This document shows positions 9,113-15,413 of a stretch of DNA of 36,497 bases, piece by piece. This stretch comes from an uncultured Lachnospiraceae bacterium (GTDB taxonomy: Bacteria > Bacillota > Clostridia > Lachnospirales > Lachnospiraceae), in assembly GCA_910584785.1 (NCBI GenBank), contig CAJUDX010000033.1, positions 1-36,497 of the forward strand, read 5' to 3'. The position numbers and the translations under genes were made by a program. The number at the start of each line of letters is the position of its first letter. Position 1 is the first letter of the stretch. Below the pieces are notes generated by a model. That model saw only the letters and a list, made by a program, of their open reading frames with translations. It ran no database searches and was not told where the DNA came from.

Positions 9113-9193
9113 AGGGGTAATTTAAGGTCTTGCAGGAAATAGCACAGGCGGCAAAGCCAGGCGTGAAATTATACAAACATAAAGGGGTAAATT

Positions 9194-11425
9194 ATGGCCA
9201 GGGGAAAGAAAACACAAGCAGCAGTACAGTCAAAGATAATAGTGAAGGAAAAAACGGTGATGAAGGAACAGGCAAATGAGGTTGTCTTTGCCCTGGATAT
9301 CGGAACCAGAAGTATTATCGGTATGGTGGGAAGGGTCGAAGAGGGCAGGGTCAGGGTGCTTGCCGTGGAACGGGAGGATCACACGGAGCGGGCCATGATG
9401 GACGGTCAGATTGAAAATATTGAAAAGGTGGCAGGGATTGCCGGAAAGGTGAAGGAGAGGCTGGAGAAAAAGACGCACATCCAGTTAAGCCGCGTCTGTG
9501 TTGCTGCCGCAGGGCGTGCGTTAAGGACGAAGGAGGCGGAGTTTGAACTTCATCTTCCGGGGACACAGTTAATTGATGATGAGATTATCAGCCGCCTGGA
9601 GGCCGGGGCGATTACCCGCGCGGAGGAGGCGTTTGACGCGGAGAATGCGGCACAGGAAGATACCCGGCGCTTTTATCTGGTGGGCTATACCGTGCGCCAG
9701 TATTTTCTGGATCAATATACGATATCCAGCTTAAAGGATCACCGGGGGCAGGATTTAAAGGTGGATTTAATTGCCACATTTCTGCCCAGTGAGGTTGTGG
9801 AAAGTCTGTATACGACGATGATGAAGATTGGGCTTGAAGTGGCAAGCCTGACCTTGGAGCCGATCGCGGCAATTAATGCGGCGATCCCGGAAAATATTCG
9901 TCTGTTAAACCTTGTTATGGTGGATATCGGCGCGGGAACTTCGGATATTGCGGCCTGTACCGGGGGAAGCATTACCGGCTACACCATGGCTACGGTGGCG
10001 GGGGATGAGATTACTGAAACGATTATGAAGCAGTATCTGGTGGATTTCCCTACCGCAGAGGCCGTTAAGATGCAGCTTGCCCATCAGGATGAACTTACTT
10101 TTTTTAATATCCTTGGGATGGAGCAGAAGGTTCCCGCCAAGGAGATGTTTAAGTGTATTCAGGGGGCAATGGAAGCGCTTTCCAAGGAAATTGCCGATAA
10201 GGTAGTGGAGATTAACGGGAAGGCGCCGTCGGCATTGTTTCTGGTCGGCGGAGGAAGCAAACTTGCCGGGTTAAAGGACGGGATTACGGATGCCCTGGGG
10301 ATGGATCAAAACAGGGTGACTTTGGCTGGAAATTATTTCCAAGCACAGGCGTTTTCTGATGAATACGAGCTGAATAACCCGGAATATGCCACGCCGATTG
10401 GGATTATGATTTCTTCCGGGCTGAATTTGATTAACGACAGTTTCCGGGTAATGTTAAACGGAAAACCAGCAAAACTCTTTAGAAGTGGAAGCTTTACCGC
10501 ATTAAATCTTCTGATGATGAACGGCTATAATTTCCGCGATATTATGGGCCGCTCCGGCGCGAATTTGATCGTTATAGTTAACGGGGTGCGCAAGGTCTTT
10601 TACGGCACGGCTTCCGACCCGGCGGCGCTTTTTATTAACCAGAAGGAGGGAAAGCTATCCGATGTTATCCATGCCGGGGATGTGATTGAATTTACCCCTG
10701 CCCGCGACGGAGAAGCTAAAACTGCCTGTTTAGGGGATATCGAAGGGGCTGAAGAGGCAGAAAAAATCACATTAAACGGGAAGAACATGCCGCTGAGTAC
10801 AGTGCTGAAAAACGGGGATTCTATTATGATAAAGCTGCCGCCAAGGAGAGTGGAAGAAGTAAAGGAAGATGGCATTGATGGCAGCGCAGCAGAGAATAAA
10901 GGCGTTGATGAAAATGCCCATGGTGTTGAAACAGAAAATGAATATTCCCCGGAAACATTAGATGCTGAAAACGCGCAGACGACAGCGAAAGAGACAGAAA
11001 TAGAAACAGAAGTGGTAAGCCCGCAAGATGTGCAGACGACAGTAAAAGAGGCAGAAACAGAAGCGGAAAACTTGCAAGATGTGCAGGCGACAGTAAAAGA
11101 GGCAGAAGCAGAGAACGCGCAAAACACAGAAAAACGCACAGAAGAGAGACCAGATGAAGGGCTGTTAAAAACGGAAACTGAAGAAGCTGATGCACAGGAA
11201 ATGATGGAGGAAAGACTGTATTTTAGTTTAAATGGTTCTTCTCTGTATTTGCCTAAAAAAGAAGATGGACGGCCCTATTATCTTATGGATTTGATTCAAT
11301 ATTCCGGTATCGATTTGAATGCGCCCAAGGGAAGGGTAAGACTGCAGGTTAATGGAGAAGAAGGACGCTTTCAGCAGGTTTTGAGAGAAGGAGATAATGT
11401 ACTTATTCGGGAGGAAGAGTATTGA
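9194..11425 (+). CDS. FtsA-like actin-fold ATPase with repeat tail
   Basis: A 743-residue protein with the FtsA/Hsp70 actin fold. The phosphate-1 motif is FALDIGTRSIIGMVG, the phosphate-2 motif is MVDIGAGTSDIA and the adenosine motif is LFLVGGGSKLAGL. An SHS2-like insertion at about 100-215 is as expected for FtsA. It is far longer than FtsA (about 420): residues 400-560 add extra small domains, about 555-675 is acidic, Glu/Thr/Ala-rich and repetitive, and the last 65 residues form a small beta-rich domain that resembles the earlier segment around ITLNGKNMPLSTVL. No C-terminal amphipathic membrane anchor is evident. It probably acts in cell envelope or division work but is not ordinary FtsA, and no ftsZ is nearby. 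AAAGGGGTAAATT precedes the ATG. Confidence 0.85.
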   Translation: MARGKKTQAAVQSKIIVKEKTVMKEQANEVVFALDIGTRSIIGMVGRVEEGRVRVLAVEREDHTERAMMDGQIENIEKVAGIAGKVKERLEKKTHIQLSRVCVAAAGRALRTKEAEFELHLPGTQLIDDEIISRLEAGAITRAEEAFDAENAAQEDTRRFYLVGYTVRQYFLDQYTISSLKDHRGQDLKVDLIATFLPSEVVESLYTTMMKIGLEVASLTLEPIAAINAAIPENIRLLNLVMVDIGAGTSDIAACTGGSITGYTMATVAGDEITETIMKQYLVDFPTAEAVKMQLAHQDELTFFNILGMEQKVPAKEMFKCIQGAMEALSKEIADKVVEINGKAPSALFLVGGGSKLAGLKDGITDALGMDQNRVTLAGNYFQAQAFSDEYELNNPEYATPIGIMISSGLNLINDSFRVMLNGKPAKLFRSGSFTALNLLMMNGYNFRDIMGRSGANLIVIVNGVRKVFYGTASDPAALFINQKEGKLSDVIHAGDVIEFTPARDGEAKTACLGDIEGAEEAEKITLNGKNMPLSTVLKNGDSIMIKLPPRRVEEVKEDGIDGSAAENKGVDENAHGVETENEYSPETLDAENAQTTAKETEIETEVVSPQDVQTTVKEAETEAENLQDVQATVKEAEAENAQNTEKRTEERPDEGLLKTETEEADAQEMMEERLYFSLNGSSLYLPKKEDGRPYYLMDLIQYSGIDLNAPKGRVRLQVNGEEGRFQQVLREGDNVLIREEEY
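10965..11130 (+). repeat. tandem repeats coding the acidic tail of the FtsA-like protein
   Basis: Near-identical units beginning GCAAGATGTGCAG at 11023 and 11074 give a 51-nt period, with an earlier, more diverged unit about 57 nt before. They encode repeats of the type QDVQTTVKEAETEAENL. In-frame gain or loss of units would change tail length only. Confidence 0.8.
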
Positions 11426-11466
11426 TTATTTTTCCTCTTGGATAAGTGATAGAATGAGGATATCAA

Positions 11467-12033
11467 ATGGAACAAAAAGGAAATAAAAAACTAAGTGTGT
11501 TTTTAAGTCTTGTTCTCCGCCATCAGCCGCAGGCGGCAGGGATTGACCTGGACAAAAACGGTTGGGCGGATGTGGAGGCGCTGCTTCGGGGTGTGAACGC
11601 CACTGGCAGGAAAATTAACCGGGAGATTTTGGAAGAAATTGTGCGCACGGACGAAAAAGGACGTTATTCTTTTGATGTAACAGGGAAAAAGATTCGCGCC
11701 AACCAAGGTCATTCCGTTTCGGTGGATGTGGAACTTAAGGAAAAACTTCCGCCCGAATTTCTCTACCATGGGACAGCCAGCCGGTTTTTGGATGCTATTT
11801 TTGCTGAAGGATTAAAGCCGATGAGCCGTTTATATGTCCACCTTTCCCCGGATGTCGCAACGGCGGTAAAGGTGGGAAAGCGGCACGGAAAAGTGGTTGT
11901 GTTAACGGTGGAATCCGGGAAGATGGCAGATGATGGAATTACATTTTACCAGTCTGCCAATGGGGTATGGCTGACTAAACGGGTATTGCCCAAGTATCTG
12001 CAATGCGGGACTTTGACAAAAAAAGACGGATAG
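11467..12033 (+). CDS. kptA: RNA 2'-phosphotransferase (KptA/Tpt1 family)
   Basis: Predicted NAD-dependent enzyme that transfers an internal RNA 2'-phosphate to NAD, giving ADP-ribose 1'',2''-cyclic phosphate and nicotinamide. In eukaryotes it finishes tRNA splicing; its bacterial substrate is not settled, although members can also ADP-ribosylate nucleic-acid ends. The 188-residue length is typical. Family motifs are visible in order: LSLVLRHQP with R18 and H19, IRANQGHS with R77, YHGT at 100-103, and GLKPMSRLYVHLS with R121. These fit the conserved Arg-His-Arg-Arg active site. No clear AGGAGG box is seen; GAATGAGGATATCAA supplies a modest site. It starts 41 bp after the FtsA-like gene and is followed by tRNA-Leu on the same strand. 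Confidence 0.92.
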   Translation: MEQKGNKKLSVFLSLVLRHQPQAAGIDLDKNGWADVEALLRGVNATGRKINREILEEIVRTDEKGRYSFDVTGKKIRANQGHSVSVDVELKEKLPPEFLYHGTASRFLDAIFAEGLKPMSRLYVHLSPDVATAVKVGKRHGKVVVLTVESGKMADDGITFYQSANGVWLTKRVLPKYLQCGTLTKKDG

Positions 12034-12114
12034 GTGGATAGGAGATGGATAAAAGATAAAAGAAGATGGCAAAAGGAAAAATGGCAAAAGGAGGCAAAAG
12101 AAAATAAAAAACAC

Positions 12115-12143
12115 TTGCCAAGCGAGTAAAACTGTGCTATGAT
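12115..12143 (+). promoter_or_regulatory. promoter of tRNA-Leu
   Basis: TTGCCA (12115-12120), a 17-bp spacer and TATGAT (12138-12143) lie about 68 bp before the tRNA. The purine-rich stretch before it (12034-12114) repeats GGCAAAAGGA-like words and holds no gene. Confidence 0.8.
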
Positions 12144-12211
12144 ATTCATGTTGCTGATTTATCTCTGTAAAATTCAGCAGTCATCTGGAAAAATCAAACC
12201 AGTAAGCAAAA

Positions 12212-12294
12212 GCCGGCCTGTCGGAATGGCAGACGAGGTGGACTCAAAATCCATTGATGGCAACATCGTGCGGGTTCAAGTCCCGCGGCCGGCA
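12212..12294 (+). tRNA. tRNA-Leu, anticodon CAA
   Basis: The cloverleaf can be folded by eye. The acceptor stem is GCCGGCC/GGCCGGC (7 of 7 pairs), the anticodon loop CTCAAAA gives anticodon CAA reading UUG, the class II long variable arm is GATG-GCAA-CATC, and the T arm is GCGGG-TTCAAGT-CCCGC. The discriminator base is A (12294). CCA is not encoded (CTCC follows), so the CCA-adding enzyme is needed. Confidence 0.97.
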
Positions 12295-12309
12295 CTCCTT
12301 GGCAGGGGC

Positions 12310-12350
12310 AAAACCGTAGAAATCATCTTATTTCTGCGGTTTTCTTTTTT
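12310..12350 (+). terminator. intrinsic terminator after tRNA-Leu
   Basis: A 14-bp stem pairs AAAACCGTAGAAAT (12310-12323) with ATTTCTGCGGTTTT (12330-12343), with one G-U pair and a 6-nt loop, followed by CTTTTTT. It ends the tRNA transcript. Confidence 0.92.
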
Positions 12351-12508
12351 CCCTTTTCTTCTTCTTTTCGCTGAGGGAAGGTGTGTATTTGGCAGGGAAT
12401 TTTCTCCCCGTCTGTCCAGGCGCCGACGCCCTGCATTAAGCAATGGCTTTTTAGGCCGAGTGCAAAAGCACGGCGCCAAAGCGGGCTTAGCACAGCGGAT
12501 TTTGTTTC
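12351..12508. other. gene-free spacer with GGCGCCG/CGGCGCC inverted repeat
   Basis: No gene or known RNA was recognised in this 158-bp stretch between the tRNA terminator and the tail of the recombinase gene. GGCGCCG (12419-12425) and CGGCGCC (12471-12477) form a perfect 7-bp inverted repeat around a 45-nt interval. Confidence 0.4.
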
Positions 12509-13135
12509 TTATCCAATCTTTCTTTTTTCGACATTTATTCTTTTATATAATGCCTGTCGGCTTATTCCACACCGTTTTGCGGCCTCTGTTCCGGTGATTT
12601 CCCCGTCTTTCCACATTTGTATAATTTTCTCGTATTCGGGAATATCCATCCGGCTGCGCCCAAAATGGATTCCATTAGCCTTTGCCACGGCAATTCCTTC
12701 CAATTGTCTCTGCCGTATATTTTCTCTTTCTGTCTGTGCCACGTAAGAAAGGATCTGTAAGACCAAATCTGCAATAAACGTCCCTGTTAAATCTTTTCCC
12801 TTTGACCTTGTATCCAAAAGCGGCATATCCAAAACAATAATATTCACCTCCATGTCCTTGGTCAATACCTTCCACATTTCCAAGATTTCCTCATAATTCC
12901 TGCCCAGCCGATCGATGGATTTGACAATCAGTAAATCTCCTGATTTTAATACTTTCATCATTCTTTTCCAGGCTGGACGCAGGAAATCTTTGCCGCTTTT
13001 CTTATCAACAAAGATGTTTTTTTCTGGAATGGAAAATTTGCAGCCCCTGAGTGCCTCAAGCTGTCTGGATTCATTCTGGTCGTGGGCCGACACCCGTACA
13101 TACCCGTAAGTTGTAATGTTTTTCTTTGTACTCAT
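12509..13135 (-). CDS. small serine recombinase (resolvase/invertase family)
   Basis: A 208-residue site-specific recombinase. The resolvase catalytic domain begins YGYVRVSAHDQNESRQ with nucleophile S16. The family blocks KSGKDFLRPAW, KSIDRLGRNYEE and LLDTRSKGKDLTGTFIADLVLQ follow, then helix E (QRQLEGIAVAKANGIHFGR) and a C-terminal helix-turn-helix around ITGTEAAKRCGISRQALYKRI. The start is set at 13135 because AGGAGG sits 7 nt before it; an in-frame ATG 30 nt upstream has no such site. It is the only clear minus-strand gene in the window and is a relative of the recombinase at 28314. It could invert or resolve nearby DNA, but no inverted target pair flanking it could be proven. Its own upstream region holds motif copies that suggest self-control. 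Confidence 0.93.
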   Translation of the reverse strand: MSTKKNITTYGYVRVSAHDQNESRQLEALRGCKFSIPEKNIFVDKKSGKDFLRPAWKRMMKVLKSGDLLIVKSIDRLGRNYEEILEMWKVLTKDMEVNIIVLDMPLLDTRSKGKDLTGTFIADLVLQILSYVAQTERENIRQRQLEGIAVAKANGIHFGRSRMDIPEYEKIIQMWKDGEITGTEAAKRCGISRQALYKRINVEKRKIG

Positions 13136-13156
13136 GTTTTTTCCTCCTGTGTTCAA

Positions 13157-13205
13157 GATAAACAAAACCGCAAAAACAGTCCCTAAAAGCTAACGTTTTG
13201 ATTGT
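13157..13205 (-). promoter_or_regulatory. inverted-motif control region of the recombinase
   Basis: Upstream of the recombinase start lie two inverted copies of one motif. CTAACGTTTTGAT is at 13190-13202 and an inverted relative, AAACAAAACCGCAAA, is at about 13160-13174. On the minus strand a TACAAT box immediately precedes the first copy (about 13201-13206), so the motifs would overlap the transcription start. The same 13-mer recurs at 29019-29031 beside the second recombinase. Likely role: operator and/or recombination subsite. Confidence 0.5.
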
Positions 13206-13308
13206 ACTATAAAAAAGAAAACCTGATGGTGATTTTATATTTCTTTCTTCATCAAGAAATCAATGTTGGATTTGATAGTAATGTTTTGGGAAAACTTGAA
13301 AAATCATA

Positions 13309-13337
13309 TTGATTTATCAAAAGATATTTAGTATATT
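13309..13337 (+). promoter_or_regulatory. promoter of the plsX operon with overlapping palindrome
   Basis: TTGATT (13309-13314), a 17-bp spacer and TATATT (13332-13337) lie about 33 bp before plsX. The -35 box is inside the palindrome TTGAT-TT-ATCAA (13309-13320). That palindrome resembles operators of FabT-type MarR repressors of fatty-acid genes. Promoter geometry is seen directly; the regulator is inferred. Confidence 0.65.
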
Positions 13338-13369
13338 AAGACTTAGATTAGCCGAAAGGAGAATCCATC

Positions 13370-14380
13370 ATGATTCGGATAGCTGTAGATGCCATGGGCG
13401 GCGATTATGCACCAGAGGAGATGATTGCCGGAGCCGTGGATGCTGTAAAAGAAAATCAGGAAATTGCTGTACTGCTGGTAGGGCAGGAAGATAAGGTAAA
13501 AGAAAAGCTGTCCGGCTATACTTACGATAAGGGCCGGATTCAGGTAGTTAATGCCACCGAAGTGATTTCCACCGAGGAACCGCCGGTGAATGCCATCCGC
13601 AAGAAAAAAGATTCCTCTATTGTGGTGGGGATGAACCTGGTAAAAAAACAGGAAGCCGACGCCTTTGTATCCGCAGGGAGCTCAGGGGCTATTCTGGTTG
13701 GCGGACAGGTGATTGTCGGGAGAATTAAGGGTGTGGAACGACCTCCGCTTGCACCTTTGATCCCGACGGAGACAGGAGTCTCTCTTTTGATTGACTGCGG
13801 GGCGAATGTAGATGCCAGACCTTCCCATCTGGTGCAGTTTGCAAGGATGGGTTCAATTTATATGGAACATGTGATGAAAGTGAACCATCCAAGGGTAGCT
13901 ATTGTAAACATTGGCGCTGAGGAGGAGAAGGGCAATGCCCTGGTAAAGGAAACCTTTCCGCTGTTAAAAGCGTGCGGGGATATTAACTTTATCGGAAGCA
14001 TTGAAGCACGCGAGATTCCCCATGGGGCCGCGGATGTTATTGTTTGTGAAGCTTTTGTGGGCAATGTTATTCTAAAGCTTTACGAGGGCGTGGGCGCTAC
14101 GTTAATCAGCAAGGTAAAAAGCGGCATGATGACCAGCCTGCGCAGTAAACTTGGCGCGTTGTTAGTAAAACCTGCGCTGAAAGACACTTTGAAATCCTTT
14201 GATGCCAGCCGCTACGGCGGAGCGCCGCTTTTGGGCCTGAATGGCCTGGTGGTAAAAACGCATGGAAATTCAAAGGCAAACGAAGTGAAAAACTCTATTA
14301 TTCAATGCCTGACTTTTACGGAACAGGGCATTAATGAGAAAATCAGGGAGAGTCTGGAAACGGCCAGTCAAAAAGAGTAG
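13370..14380 (+). CDS. plsX: phosphate acyltransferase PlsX
   Basis: Converts acyl-ACP and phosphate to acyl-phosphate, the acyl donor for PlsY in phosphatidic-acid synthesis; a peripheral membrane enzyme. The 336-residue length is typical. The N-terminus IRIAVDAMGGDYAPEEMIAG is diagnostic. Further family blocks are EPPVNAIRKKKDSSI, SAGSSGAILVG, DCGANVDARP, GAEEEKGN and FVGNVILKLYEG. GAAAGGAGAATCCATC precedes the ATG. It heads the plsX-acpP-rnc-smc-ftsY block; the usual upstream neighbours (yceD, rpmF) are missing and replaced by the recombinase region. Confidence 0.97.
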   Translation: MIRIAVDAMGGDYAPEEMIAGAVDAVKENQEIAVLLVGQEDKVKEKLSGYTYDKGRIQVVNATEVISTEEPPVNAIRKKKDSSIVVGMNLVKKQEADAFVSAGSSGAILVGGQVIVGRIKGVERPPLAPLIPTETGVSLLIDCGANVDARPSHLVQFARMGSIYMEHVMKVNHPRVAIVNIGAEEEKGNALVKETFPLLKACGDINFIGSIEAREIPHGAADVIVCEAFVGNVILKLYEGVGATLISKVKSGMMTSLRSKLGALLVKPALKDTLKSFDASRYGGAPLLGLNGLVVKTHGNSKANEVKNSIIQCLTFTEQGINEKIRESLETASQKE

Positions 14381-14394
14381 GAGGATGGATGTTT

Positions 14395-14625
14395 ATGGAA
14401 TTTGAAAAGTTACAGGGGATTATTGCAGAGGTTTTAAATCTGGAGCCGGATGAGATTTCAGCAGGAGCAACCTTCGTTGACGATTTAGGTGCGGATTCTC
14501 TGGATATTTTCCAGATTATTATGGGAATTGAAGAAGAATTTGATATTGAAATTCCCAATGAAGCCGCAGAGAAGATCGTTACGGTAGGCGACGCCGCAGA
14601 GGCGATTAAGAATGCAATGAATTAA
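14395..14625 (+). CDS. acpP: acyl carrier protein
   Basis: A small acidic carrier (76 residues from this start) that holds growing fatty-acyl chains on a 4'-phosphopantetheine arm attached to S35 in the GADSLD motif. The whole protein fits the ACP four-helix fold. Two starts are possible: ATG at 14389 lies only 4 nt after AGGAGG, whereas ATG at 14395 has a 10-nt spacer and gives the usual MEFEKLQ beginning, so I chose the latter. It lies 14 bp after plsX. Confidence 0.96.
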   Translation: MEFEKLQGIIAEVLNLEPDEISAGATFVDDLGADSLDIFQIIMGIEEEFDIEIPNEAAEKIVTVGDAAEAIKNAMN

Positions 14626-14633
14626 TGGAGGAT

Positions 14634-14673
14634 GGGGCAGTCGCCAGGGTACGGCGCGCCCCGTTCCTTTTTT
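14634..14673 (+). terminator. hairpin with T-run between acpP and rnc
   Basis: GGGGC pairs with GCCCC and CGCC with GGCG around the loop AGGGTAC, with a small internal bulge (14634-14662). It is followed by GTTCC and a run of six T. This looks like a partial terminator or attenuator inside the operon. It may keep acpP transcript far above rnc and smc. The bulge makes full termination uncertain. Confidence 0.55.
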
Positions 14674-14690
14674 GAGGAAAGGAGAAAGGT

Positions 14691-15407
14691 GTGAACCAAA
14701 AATATAACGGTCTGGAAGAGATTATCGGCTATTTCTTTAAACAGAAATCCCTCTTAAAACAGGCCATGACACACAGTTCCTATATGAATGAAAAACGATG
14801 GGAGAAAACAAGGTGCAATGAACGCCTGGAGTTTTTGGGCGATGCGGTGTTGGAACTGGTGACGAGCGATTTTTTATATCAGGAATTTTCGGAACTTCCA
14901 GAGGGGGAGCTGACGAAAAAACGGGCCGGGCTGGTGTGCGAGCCGTCGCTTGCCTATTGTGCAGAGGAAATCCATCTGGGCGAGTATCTTCTTCTGGGAA
15001 AAGGAGAGGAGGCAACAGGCGGCAGATTTCGTCACTCAATTGTATCCGATGCGATGGAGGCATTGATTGGGGCGATTTATCTGGATGGTGGTTTTGCTAA
15101 TGCAAAAGAGTTTATACACCGGTTTATTTTAAATGATATTGAACATAAGCAGCTCTTTTTTGATAGCAAGACTATCTTGCAGGAACTGGTACAGAGCCGG
15201 TTTGAGGAAGGCCTGTCCTATGAACTGTTAAAGGAAGAGGGGCCGGACCATAATAAATGGTTTGAGGTTCGGGCCCTGGTGGGAAATAAAGAGATTGGAA
15301 AGGGTACAGGAAGGACAAAGAAGGGGGCGGAGCAGGCGGCAGCCTACCGTGGGATACTGACGTTAAAGGGCAGTGCCGGAGAAGAAAAAACAAATGAGGA
15401 AGATTAA
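14691..15407 (+). CDS. rnc: ribonuclease III
   Basis: Double-strand-specific endoribonuclease that processes rRNA precursors and other structured RNA. The 238-residue length is normal. The signature NERLEFLGDAVLE holds E47 and D51, and SDAMEALIGAIYLDGG supplies the second metal-binding pair. A double-stranded-RNA-binding domain spans about 155-228 (TILQELVQ to the GAEQAAAYRGIL end). The start is GTG at 14691 behind AGGAAAGGAGAAAG. The next gene, smc, begins 6 bp after the stop. Confidence 0.97.
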   Translation: MNQKYNGLEEIIGYFFKQKSLLKQAMTHSSYMNEKRWEKTRCNERLEFLGDAVLELVTSDFLYQEFSELPEGELTKKRAGLVCEPSLAYCAEEIHLGEYLLLGKGEEATGGRFRHSIVSDAMEALIGAIYLDGGFANAKEFIHRFILNDIEHKQLFFDSKTILQELVQSRFEEGLSYELLKEEGPDHNKWFEVRALVGNKEIGKGTGRTKKGAEQAAAYRGILTLKGSAGEEKTNEED

Positions 15408-15413
15408 CAGCCT

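Noticed and set aside
8796..9125. Open frame on the + strand after the GH9 gene (109 codons)
   Set aside because: It starts inside the GH9 gene, runs through the structured repeat, the terminator and the promoter of the next unit, and its product is low-complexity with a Cys run.
9113..9193. Riboswitch in the leader of the FtsA-like gene
   Set aside because: No conserved core of a known class could be recognised and only short pairings are possible.
10600..11139. Long open frame on the - strand opposite the FtsA-like gene
   Set aside because: The predicted protein is a Ser/Phe-rich mirror of the repeat region on the + strand; no ribosome site or homology was recognised.
12212..12294. tRNA-Leu as an integration attachment site
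   Set aside because: No direct repeat of the tRNA 3' end was found in the window, and the neighbouring enzyme is a small resolvase/invertase type, not a tRNA-targeting tyrosine integrase.
12139..12746. Open frames across the tRNA and its terminator
   Set aside because: They cover the tRNA-Leu gene, its terminator and the antisense of the recombinase; not credible as proteins.
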